Shown here one piece after another: positions 52,247 to 60,134 of a stretch of 64,000 bases of DNA. The notes beneath the pieces were generated by a model, which worked only from the letters and a program-made list of their open reading frames with translations, did not search any database and was not told the origin of the DNA. The DNA is from Corallibacter vietnamensis (GTDB lineage Bacteria; Bacteroidota; Bacteroidia; Flavobacteriales; Flavobacteriaceae): the NCBI RefSeq assembly GCF_039537875.1, contig NZ_BAABBI010000006.1, positions 1-64,000 of the forward strand, written 5' to 3'. The translations under genes were made by a program, and so were the position numbers. Position 1 is the stretch's first letter, and each line of letters opens with the position of its first letter.

Positions 52247-52798
52247 TTACTCTTTTGGTGGTAAATACGCCTGTGGAATAGGATTGTTTTCAGTTTCTTG
52301 AGTCCAATATACATTTATTATCCACCAACGGTAACCATCATTTAAAAGTTGAATACTGTTAATGCCTCTCATAAAAGGCGTATCATCTTCTTTGTTTTTA
52401 TAAGCTTCGTAAGTACTGAAAACTTGAGCTATATTTCCAAATGTGTTAGTAACTCTATGAATTTCTCTTTCATGAAATCCGTTTTCTTCAAGCCAGGTTC
52501 CAGAAGTACTTACATAATCTCTTGGCGACATGTAGCGCACATGAAGTAGGGGGTCTTTAGGTTTTTTTCCGGCAGGAATAAGCTTAGCATCTTCTTTAAA
52601 AAGGTGTTGAAACAGACTCCAATCTCTCTCAAAACCTCTGTCTCCTGAAATTACATTATATAAAGATGTGACAATAGCATCAATACTTTCTACATTTTTA
52701 GAGTAATCTATTTCTTCAATATCTGTTTCGGTGTCTTGCGCCCAAAATGATTGTGTACTGCTTATTAAAATAAAAAGTATATATAATGTTTTTCTCAT
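52247..52798 (-). CDS. Exported NTF2/SnoaL-like protein
   Basis: The 183-residue protein has a signal peptide (about 1-20, ending FWAQ) and a single NTF2-like cone-fold domain: an acidic N-terminus, SIDAIVTSLYNVISGDRGFERDW, a central GTWLEENGFHEREIHRV, and GYRWWIINVYW at the end. No catalytic residues are identifiable. Periplasmic or outer-membrane localisation is likely. It is co-transcribed with the DUF1648 gene downstream (2-bp gap). Confidence 0.75.
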   Translation of the reverse strand: MRKTLYILFILISSTQSFWAQDTETDIEEIDYSKNVESIDAIVTSLYNVISGDRGFERDWSLFQHLFKEDAKLIPAGKKPKDPLLHVRYMSPRDYVSTSGTWLEENGFHEREIHRVTNTFGNIAQVFSTYEAYKNKEDDTPFMRGINSIQLLNDGYRWWIINVYWTQETENNPIPQAYLPPKE

Positions 52799-52822
52799 GC
52801 GTTAGTTTTTTATCAAAAATAA

Positions 52823-55294
52823 CTAATTAAGAAGTTTTATGCCAAAAATAATAGCATCACTTTGAAAACCGCTTTGATATGATCGAACATAATCTAATCT
52901 TAAAAATCTAAAATTGCCCCAACCTAAATTGTCTAAACCAATAGAGAACTCTTGATAAGGATTTTTTCCATCTACAGAAAGAGCGTGAGCTCCAGCTACC
53001 AAGTTAAAATTAAGCTTATTTAAAAGAGGAATTTTTCCTAAAATAAAGCCTTTAAAATCATGTTCAACATGAAGTTCAGCATAAGATTTATTAGTGCTCA
53101 TGCTGTAATATGGTAAGTTGTTAAAAACATTTATATAGCTGCTACCAGAGCCAATTTGTGTTTGATTACCGTTAAAGTGTTTGTAATCTATAAAAGCAAT
53201 ATTATCTGCATTTATAAAAGTTCCTCCTTTTAGGTTATATTGAAAATATCCTTTGTTTCCTACATCAAACCCTTGGTATATTCGTGCTTTGATTTCATCA
53301 AAATTATAGTTTGATATTGTTGCTCCAAACCCTTTTTCATAACCAATTAACAAGCTTGGATATTTGTCTGATGATACATTAAATTTTCCATCAGGGTAAC
53401 TCATGTATTTTTGTCCGAAATTAATAAACGCATTAATGCCGAGTTTCATAATGTTATGAGATACAAAAGGCGCATTTGTATAAGCTGTTTCGTCTAATGG
53501 ATTATTACTAGAGTATGCTTTGTCAGCTTGAGGAAACCATGCTTGATCTGTGGTGTTAAAAAGTGGTTTTCTAGCTTCGTAAGCAATGGCAGAACCTAAA
53601 TAAAGACCATTAAATAGCTCTTGAGAGTAGTCTGCTCTTATGAATTGCTTTTCATATAGCTTCATGTAATTTTCTTCAGCTAGTAGTGAATATGCCGTGT
53701 TTATGAGTTTTGAAATAGGGTTGCTACCATTAAATTGTTCTACAGAAACACCACCCGAAAGTTTTGCAAACCGTCTGTTTGTGTTGTTAAATTTATAAGA
53801 TATTGCTCCTGATACTCGTAATCTTTCGTCACTAAAACCATAGTTTATTTTAGCATTAGCACTAAAGCGTTTGGTGTAATCATCGTAACTTTTGTTAAAG
53901 TATAGGTTTATGTCACTATTAAAGCCTTGTACGGTATTAAAGCTCAAGTTCTCTAACGGATTTGAATATCCTATATTCCAGTTTTTATAAGAGTTTTGAT
54001 AATTGTAGCCAAAAAGGACGTTGGTTAACTTGAATTCATTACGTTCTGCGTCAATGGAATCTAGGTATGTTTCAGATTTCCTTATTGTTTGTATGCTGTC
54101 TTTTTTTACATAGTCAGTCGCTTCTTCAGTAGTTAAAGGAACTGGGCGTTTGTTGTTCCAGAATAAAGAATCTTTTTTATTAGCTTCTTTTTCAAATGAT
54201 AAAATCTCGCTTGTAAATGTTTTTTTGGTAAACTCCGGATGAAAATTATAATTACTATAAACAGCGGTAAAGCGGCCATTTCCAGTTATTCCAAACATGC
54301 CATATGAAAAGTCAATATTGTTAGAGATTAAAGCCCAAAGTTTATCAATATCAGAGTAAGAAAAAGTTTGCTTTATGGTAATGGTTTTTGCAGCGGGAAT
54401 TTGAGCTTGTTCTCCTGTAACACTCAATTCTAACCCATAAAGTGCCCATTGGTCTTCAACAATGTAAATGGTTCCAGAGAATACTCGATCATTTTCTCGC
54501 CTTGGAATTACTGCTATTTGATTGATTAAGTGTCCTTGGTCATCATAAAAAACTCCTTCTAGTTTATAGCGGTAGTAATTAAAAGCGTTGCTAGCTATGG
54601 GTGATACAATTTGATTGCCAATTTCTACAGTTGAGTTGTAGATGTTAAAATCAACACTACTAGCGCTATTAAAGCTAAAACCGTTATCATTACCACTCAC
54701 TTTAGAGGCTATAATATGCTCTTTTAATTTATCTGGATATTGGTATGTAAGTTTTGAAATTGTTTCAGATAGATAGATCATTCCACTACGTGTTGAGTCT
54801 AAATTACCATCTAAATCGCCAATTTCTTGACCAAGTATTTTTTCGGGAACATTTTCAATTTTTATAAAGCCTCTGGAATAAAAATCTGATGTGTAAGTTT
54901 TTGTGTTTTCTAGGTTTTTCTTTCTGTGAGCTATTGCATTTCGTATTATTTTATTAGCTGGGTTTTCGTCAGAATTAATGATTACTTCAGTAAGAGAAAT
55001 ATCTTCGTTTTCAAGCGTTGCATCTAGCGTAAAAGGAAATGAATTTATAGAGACTGTTTTTTTTAGAGTTTTGTAGCCTATAAATTTAAAAACTATGGTG
55101 TAAGTTCCTTTTTCTGATATATTTAATTCGTAAATACCATTATCGTTACTAGTAGTACCTGTGTAAGTGTTTTCAATATAAATATTTACAAATGTAAGTG
55201 GCTCTCCTTGTGTAGATGTTACACTTCCTGTAACTTGAGAAAATAACGTAGTGTTGATTAATACTATAAAAGCGAGTAGTAATAGTTTTTTCAT
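52823..55294 (-). CDS. DUF5686 / carboxypeptidase-regulatory-like outer membrane protein
   Basis: The 823-residue protein has a signal peptide (about 1-20, ending LFSQ) and a beta-sandwich carboxypeptidase-regulatory domain (VTGSVTSTQGEPLTFVNIYI, about 20-100) as in SusC-type proteins. A large DUF5686 region follows, ending in antiparallel strands with alternating hydrophobicity, so it is probably an outer-membrane beta-barrel. There is no TonB plug. The ATG at 55292-55294 (MKKLLLLAF) is the natural start of the signal peptide; an ATG 24 bp upstream adds MKHANNQF. Function is unknown. Confidence 0.85.
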   Translation of the reverse strand: MKKLLLLAFIVLINTTLFSQVTGSVTSTQGEPLTFVNIYIENTYTGTTSNDNGIYELNISEKGTYTIVFKFIGYKTLKKTVSINSFPFTLDATLENEDISLTEVIINSDENPANKIIRNAIAHRKKNLENTKTYTSDFYSRGFIKIENVPEKILGQEIGDLDGNLDSTRSGMIYLSETISKLTYQYPDKLKEHIIASKVSGNDNGFSFNSASSVDFNIYNSTVEIGNQIVSPIASNAFNYYRYKLEGVFYDDQGHLINQIAVIPRRENDRVFSGTIYIVEDQWALYGLELSVTGEQAQIPAAKTITIKQTFSYSDIDKLWALISNNIDFSYGMFGITGNGRFTAVYSNYNFHPEFTKKTFTSEILSFEKEANKKDSLFWNNKRPVPLTTEEATDYVKKDSIQTIRKSETYLDSIDAERNEFKLTNVLFGYNYQNSYKNWNIGYSNPLENLSFNTVQGFNSDINLYFNKSYDDYTKRFSANAKINYGFSDERLRVSGAISYKFNNTNRRFAKLSGGVSVEQFNGSNPISKLINTAYSLLAEENYMKLYEKQFIRADYSQELFNGLYLGSAIAYEARKPLFNTTDQAWFPQADKAYSSNNPLDETAYTNAPFVSHNIMKLGINAFINFGQKYMSYPDGKFNVSSDKYPSLLIGYEKGFGATISNYNFDEIKARIYQGFDVGNKGYFQYNLKGGTFINADNIAFIDYKHFNGNQTQIGSGSSYINVFNNLPYYSMSTNKSYAELHVEHDFKGFILGKIPLLNKLNFNLVAGAHALSVDGKNPYQEFSIGLDNLGWGNFRFLRLDYVRSYQSGFQSDAIIFGIKLLN

Positions 55295-55366
55295 AAATTG
55301 ATTATTAGCATGTTTCAAACATAGCTATAATATCAATTACGAATTGTTAGAGATGTCATAAAATTA

Positions 55367-55822
55367 TTAAAAGCTTTTTTTGATTCTGTCAAGCCTAACT
55401 TTATTTTCTCTGTCTTTTATTGTTTCTCTTTTATCGTAAAGTTTTTTACCTCTTGCAAGAGCAATAACTAGTTTGGCAAGACCGCGTTCATTAATAAACA
55501 GGCGTAAGGGAATTATAGTTAGTCCTGTATTTTTGACTTCTTTTTCAAGTTTTTTTAACTCTCGTTTGTTGAGTAATAACTTACGTTCGGCTTTAGGTTT
55601 GTGATTGTAATATGTGCCGTACAAGTATTCTTCAATAGTCATGTTTATAACAAACAATTCGCCTTGCTCGTTAAACTCACAAAAACTTTCAGCTATTGAT
55701 GCTTTACTGTTGCGAATAGATTTAATTTCGGTTCCAGTTAAAACAATACCTGCGGTATACTTATCTAAAATTTCGTACTGAAATTTAGCTTTTTTGTTCT
55801 GTATGTTTATTTGTTTTTGCAT
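55367..55822 (-). CDS. smpB: SsrA-binding protein SmpB
   Basis: SmpB binds tmRNA and rescues stalled ribosomes. The 151-residue protein has AKFQYEILDKYTAGIVLTGTE at its start, KASIAESFC, the ribosome-contact block NHKPKAERKLLLNKRE and a C-terminal basic tail (ARGKKLYDKRETIKDR). The ATG at 55820-55822 (MQKQINIQNKK) fits a -7 motif 7 bases upstream; an ATG 9 bp further up would fall on the predicted promoter. The tmRNA gene itself was not found in this window. Confidence 0.96.
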   Translation of the reverse strand: MQKQINIQNKKAKFQYEILDKYTAGIVLTGTEIKSIRNSKASIAESFCEFNEQGELFVINMTIEEYLYGTYYNHKPKAERKLLLNKRELKKLEKEVKNTGLTIIPLRLFINERGLAKLVIALARGKKLYDKRETIKDRENKVRLDRIKKSF

Positions 55823-55828
55823 GAATGT

Positions 55829-55836
55829 CAAAGGTA
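55829..55836 (-). promoter_or_regulatory. -7 promoter motif of smpB
   Basis: Minus-strand TACCTTTG, matching TAnnTTTG, ending 6 bases before the smpB ATG, which implies a leader of 0-3 bases. Confidence 0.5.
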
Positions 55837-55902
55837 AATAATTTAAGGGGAAATTATAATTTTAAAAGGATATGATTTTTAAAACGCAGATATATGAAAT
55901 AA

Positions 55903-55944
55903 AAAAGCAATTATATAGCTTATATCGTATATATAATTGCTTTT
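55903..55944 (-). terminator. Rho-independent terminator of deoC
   Basis: A perfect 15-bp inverted repeat, AAAAGCAATTATATA / TATATAATTGCTTTT, with a 12-base loop, 27 bp past the deoC stop codon. Confidence 0.8.
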
Positions 55945-55971
55945 CTGATAATGTTTTTATGAGAAATAGTT

Positions 55972-56634
55972 TTAGCTGGCCTCGGTTAGTAAGGACTCTG
56001 ATGCTATTTGAGCACCAGACGAAGTGCCTATTCTATCAGCGCCAACCTCTATATACTTCAAAGCAGTTTCATAATCTTTTATACCGCCAGAAGCTTTAAT
56101 TTTTACTTTATCTTTTACCGTTTTCTTTATCATCTTAATGGCTGTAAGTGTCGCGCCACTTTTTGAGAATCCAGTAGAAGTTTTTATATAATCTGCTTTA
56201 GCGTCGATACAAATTTGACAAGCTTTAATTATTTCATTTTTAGATAATTCACTGATTTCTAAAATTACTTTAAGAGGTGTGCTGCCTATAGCTAATTTAA
56301 CATCGCAGATGTCTTTGTATACAGCTACATAGTTTTTACTTTTTAGCATTCCAACATTAATAACCATATCAATTTCGTTAGCACCATCTTCAACGGCTTT
56401 TTTAGCTTCACAGACTTTGGCTTTAGTGCTCATAGCACCTAAAGGAAAACCAACAGTAGCACATACTTTTATGTTGGTCATGGTTAAAAAATGTTTAGAC
56501 AAAGGCACATAGTAGCTATTTACGCATACGGCATGTAGGCGATATTTCTTGGCTTCGTCACATAATACTTTTATATCTTTTTTTGTTGCAGCTGCATTTA
56601 GCAGTGTATGATCAATATGCTGATTTATGGACAT
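55972..56634 (-). CDS. deoC: Deoxyribose-phosphate aldolase
   Basis: DeoC cleaves 2-deoxyribose-5-phosphate into glyceraldehyde-3-phosphate and acetaldehyde in deoxynucleoside salvage. The 220-residue TIM barrel has Schiff-base Lys151 in DYIKTSTGFS, the second Lys180 in VKIKASGGI, and the conserved NEIDMVINVG with Asp89. Length is normal. It is monocistronic; a terminator follows. No clear TAnnTTTG motif was found upstream (nearest is TATTTTTA). Confidence 0.95.
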   Translation of the reverse strand: MSINQHIDHTLLNAAATKKDIKVLCDEAKKYRLHAVCVNSYYVPLSKHFLTMTNIKVCATVGFPLGAMSTKAKVCEAKKAVEDGANEIDMVINVGMLKSKNYVAVYKDICDVKLAIGSTPLKVILEISELSKNEIIKACQICIDAKADYIKTSTGFSKSGATLTAIKMIKKTVKDKVKIKASGGIKDYETALKYIEVGADRIGTSSGAQIASESLLTEAS

Positions 56635-56838
56635 TTTGTGTAATTTGTAGGTTAAGATGTTGTAAAAATACGATTAACGGTTGATTTTTTTAAATTTTTA
56701 ACGAACTTTTAGATAAACGACATGTGCTTGTTTTTTCTATTAAAAAGCGTTTTTACATTTTTTATTATTGTCTTGAAGTTGGCTGAAAAAATATTTTGTT
56801 TGTAAGTATTTGTTTGTTAGTTGTATATGTGAATTTTC

Positions 56839-57242
56839 TTACTTGCTGTTTTCTGAAATAATCTTTTGAGTCCACTGAATAGCATTGCTTAAGGAATCAA
56901 AAATAGCAAAGGGCTTATTATAAATTTACTTTCATATTCGGCCCTTTTAAACATTTTCTCGTTGTTCGGGATAACCGCTATGGCTACCAAGTTAGATGTT
57001 TTTTCAATTTCTTTATAAACTATAGGGTTTACAGAAAAGGAAGTAATTCTATTAGAAATGTAAGCCATTTTACAACCGTTAAAATGCTGCTCTAAAATGA
57101 GTTTTAAATTGTTGGTCTATTCTAAATCAAAATTTTCCCCTTCTTTAACCTGCTTGATTAAGAAGTTGTCAAAAACAAAGACTTCGGCATGGCCGATGTC
57201 ATAATAATGAAATATTCTCGTAAAAAATTGATTTGGAGATAT
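56839..57242 (-). pseudogene. Decayed gene of a short Flavobacteriia protein family
   Basis: On the minus strand the frame reads HAEVFVFDNFLIKQVKEGEN, then a stop (TAG at 57117-57119), then KMAYISNRITSFSVNPIVYK and KTSNLVAIAVIPNN. After SKF the frame must shift (near 56925) to continue as NKPFAIFDSLSNAIQWTQ and end at TAA 56839-56841. The joined product of about 130 residues resembles a family of small cytosolic Flavobacteriia proteins with a YISNRxxSYSVDP motif, possibly STAS/SEC14-like; that call is from memory. No start codon remains at the 5' end. At least one stop and one frameshift separate it from a working gene. The flanking 56635-56838 holds nothing recognisable. Confidence 0.7.
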
Positions 57243-57288
57243 TTAAAGATAGTGAATTTTGAAATACGAGTGAGAATTATGTGCAAAA

Positions 57289-57332
57289 AAAAGCAACGCT
57301 AGTCTTATGTGTATAAGATGTGCGTTGCTTTT
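57289..57332 (-). terminator. Rho-independent terminator of clpB
   Basis: An 11-bp outer stem (AAAAGCAACGC / GCGTTGCTTTT) encloses a second 6-bp stem (TCTTAT / ATAAGA). It lies 66 bp past the clpB stop and has T residues on the minus-strand 3' side. Confidence 0.8.
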
Positions 57333-57397
57333 CAATTAACTAACCAACTATTATGAAAACGAATACTTCGTTTCTTTATTATAACTTTAACAAGTTT

Positions 57398-60007
57398 TTA
57401 ATACTCTTCTGAAACTAAATCGCCTTGGTTTCTAAATACTAATTTATCATCAAAAGCATCCAGTAAAATAATACTGTCTGTAGATACTTTTCCAGATAGT
57501 ATTTCTTTACTTAACTCGTTTAAGACTTCTTTTTGTATCACGCGTTTTACAGGTCGTGCACCATATTCTGGATTGTACCCTTTTTTTGCTAAATAGGTTA
57601 CAGCTTCTGGTGTTGCATCAAAAGTGATGCCTTGTTTTGCAATCATCTTAGTGATGCCTTTTAGTTGTAAGCCAACAATAGCTGTAATGTTTTCCTTGCT
57701 TAAAGGTGTAAACATAATAGTATCATCAATACGGTTTAAAAACTCTGGTCTTACCGATTGTTTTAATAAGGCTAACACATCTACTTTTGCAGCTTCCATA
57801 GCAGCATCAATATCTTTTGTAGCTTCAAAACGCTCTTGTATTACATGACTTCCCATATTTGAAGTCATAATGATTATCGTGTTTTTAAAATCTGCCAAAC
57901 GTCCTTTGTTGTCTGTTAGATGTCCTTCGTCAAGTACTTGTAACAAGATGTTGAAGGTGTCTGGATGCGCTTTTTCAATTTCATCCAATAATACTACTGA
58001 ATATGGTTTGCGTCTTACCGCTTCGGTCAATTGTCCACCTTCGTCATAACCAACATATCCTGGAGGTGCGCCAACCAATCTGCTTACTGCGTGACGCTCT
58101 TGGTATTCGCTCATATCTATACGTGTCATCGCGTTTTCATCATCAAACAGATATTCTGCTAATGCTTTTGCCAATTCGGTTTTACCAACACCTGTGGTTC
58201 CTAAAAACAAGAAGGTTCCGATAGGTTTTTGTGGATTTTGTAAACCTGCACGACTACGTCTTACAGCATCACTTACAGCAGCAATGGCTTCTTCTTGTCC
58301 AACCACGCGCTTGTGTAATTCGTCTTCAAGCTTTAGTAGTTTTTCACGCTCGCTTTGTAGCATTTTGGTAACAGGAATTCCTGTCCATTTTGCAACCACT
58401 TCGGCAATATCATCATAAGTGACTTCTTCTTTAATTAACGAGTTCCCAGATTGATTCTCTTGAAGTTCCTTTTGAAGTTTATCTAACGATTCTTGGGCTT
58501 CCTTAATTTTTCCGTAGCGAATTTCAGCTACTTTACCATAATCGCCTTCGCGTTCTGCACGTTCAGCTTCTAGCTTGTAGTTTTCAATAGCCTGTTTGGT
58601 ATTTTGAATATTGTCAACCACTTCTTTTTCACTTTTCCACTTGGCGTAAATTTCGTTACGTTCTTCTTTTAGGTTTGCTAAATCTGAACGCAAAGACTTT
58701 AATTTTGCTTCGTCTTTCTCACGTTTTATGGCTTCAATCTCAATTTCCAACTGCATGATTTTTCTGTCTAAAACATCCAGTTCTTCAGGTTTTGAATTGA
58801 TTTCCATGCGCAGTTTAGACGCAGCTTCATCCATTAGGTCAATGGCCTTGTCTGGAAGAAAACGGTTGGTGATATAACGCTCTGATAATTCTACAGCACC
58901 AATAATCGCTTCGTCTTTAATGCGTACTTTATGATGTGTTTCGTACTTTTCTTTAATACCACGAAGTATTGAAATGGCACTTTCGGTATCAGGTTCATCA
59001 ACCATTACTTTTTGAAAACGTCTTTCAAGGGCTTTGTCTTTTTCAAAATACTTTTGGTATTCGTCTAACGTTGTAGCACCAATAGCACGTAACTCACCAC
59101 GCGCTAACGCAGGTTTTAAAATGTTGGCAGCATCCATAGCGCCTTCGCCTTTTCCAGCACCAACAAGTGTGTGAATTTCGTCAATAAAAAGTACAATGTC
59201 ACCTTCGCTTGTGGTTACTTCTTTTACAACCGCTTTTAATCGCTCTTCAAACTCACCTTTGTATTTAGCACCAGCAATTAGTGCTCCCATATCCAAGGCA
59301 AATATTTGTTTATCAACGAGGTTTTCTGGGATATCACCATCTACAATTCTATGTGCTAAACCTTCAGCAATAGCCGTTTTACCAGTTCCTGGTTCACCAA
59401 CAAGAATTGGATTGTTTTTGGTACGACGTGATAAAATTTGAAGAATTCTACGAATTTCTTCATCACGACCAATAACAGGATCCAATTTTCCGTCTTTGGC
59501 TAATTGGTTTAGGTTTTTAGCGTATTTGTTTAACGAGTTGTAAGTGTCTTCTTGACTTTGAGACGTTACACGATCACCTTGACGTAGCTCATCAATGGCT
59601 TTTACAAGGTCTTTTTCAGTAACGCCTTGGTCTTTTAGCATTTGTGCAATCTTACTGTTTGATTTAAACACAGCAAGAATAAGATGCTCAACAGACACAT
59701 AGTCGTCGTTCATTTTTTTAGCAATAATTGCTGCTTCGTTAAGGCTTTTTCCAGCTTCGCGAGAAAGCATAATGTCACCACCAGATACTTTAGGTAAACT
59801 TTCTAGTTGTCTATCTAAAACCTGTTGTAGGGTCTGAACGTTTACATTTAGCTTTTTTAAAATAAATGGTAAAACGTTTTCATCAACAAGTGTAATGGCT
59901 TTAAAAATATGCTCATTTTCTATTTGTTGATGTTGTAAGCTTTGGGCAAGCTGTTGCGCTTGCTGTATCGCTTCTTGTGATTTTATTGTATAATTATTAA
60001 AGTTCAT
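57398..60007 (-). CDS. clpB: Protein disaggregase ClpB
   Basis: ClpB is a Hsp100 AAA+ chaperone that resolves aggregates together with DnaK. The 869-residue protein has the N domain (about 1-145), NBD1 with Walker A GEPGTGKT, a long coiled-coil middle domain with EKDEAKLKSLRSDLANLKEE, and NBD2 with Walker A GTTGVGKTELAKALAE and IDMSEYQE. The ATG at 60005-60007 (MNFNNYTIKSQEAI) is the family start; an in-frame ATG at 60121 adds 38 basic residues and is unlikely. The 127-bp upstream gap holds an operator-like repeat at 60061-60088. Confidence 0.97.
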   Translation of the reverse strand: MNFNNYTIKSQEAIQQAQQLAQSLQHQQIENEHIFKAITLVDENVLPFILKKLNVNVQTLQQVLDRQLESLPKVSGGDIMLSREAGKSLNEAAIIAKKMNDDYVSVEHLILAVFKSNSKIAQMLKDQGVTEKDLVKAIDELRQGDRVTSQSQEDTYNSLNKYAKNLNQLAKDGKLDPVIGRDEEIRRILQILSRRTKNNPILVGEPGTGKTAIAEGLAHRIVDGDIPENLVDKQIFALDMGALIAGAKYKGEFEERLKAVVKEVTTSEGDIVLFIDEIHTLVGAGKGEGAMDAANILKPALARGELRAIGATTLDEYQKYFEKDKALERRFQKVMVDEPDTESAISILRGIKEKYETHHKVRIKDEAIIGAVELSERYITNRFLPDKAIDLMDEAASKLRMEINSKPEELDVLDRKIMQLEIEIEAIKREKDEAKLKSLRSDLANLKEERNEIYAKWKSEKEVVDNIQNTKQAIENYKLEAERAEREGDYGKVAEIRYGKIKEAQESLDKLQKELQENQSGNSLIKEEVTYDDIAEVVAKWTGIPVTKMLQSEREKLLKLEDELHKRVVGQEEAIAAVSDAVRRSRAGLQNPQKPIGTFLFLGTTGVGKTELAKALAEYLFDDENAMTRIDMSEYQERHAVSRLVGAPPGYVGYDEGGQLTEAVRRKPYSVVLLDEIEKAHPDTFNILLQVLDEGHLTDNKGRLADFKNTIIIMTSNMGSHVIQERFEATKDIDAAMEAAKVDVLALLKQSVRPEFLNRIDDTIMFTPLSKENITAIVGLQLKGITKMIAKQGITFDATPEAVTYLAKKGYNPEYGARPVKRVIQKEVLNELSKEILSGKVSTDSIILLDAFDDKLVFRNQGDLVSEEY

Positions 60008-60060
60008 GTGTTTAAATTTTTCCTTTCTTTGTAGCGTATAAGTCAATAATCTTACCAATA

Positions 60061-60088
60061 CGTTTTGAGTGACAAAATGTCGTTTTGA
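60061..60088 (-). promoter_or_regulatory. Operator-like repeats upstream of clpB
   Basis: The inverted repeat GACA-AAA-TGTC (60071-60081) is flanked by a direct repeat CGTTTTGA at 60061-60068 and 60081-60088, exactly 20 bp apart. It sits 54-81 bp upstream of the clpB start. It may be a heat-shock or stress operator; no matching regulator is known to me. Confidence 0.4.
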
Positions 60089-60134
60089 AGCAGTTATAGC
60101 GTGACTTTTCGTCAGTTTCAAGAAGGGTGAATTT

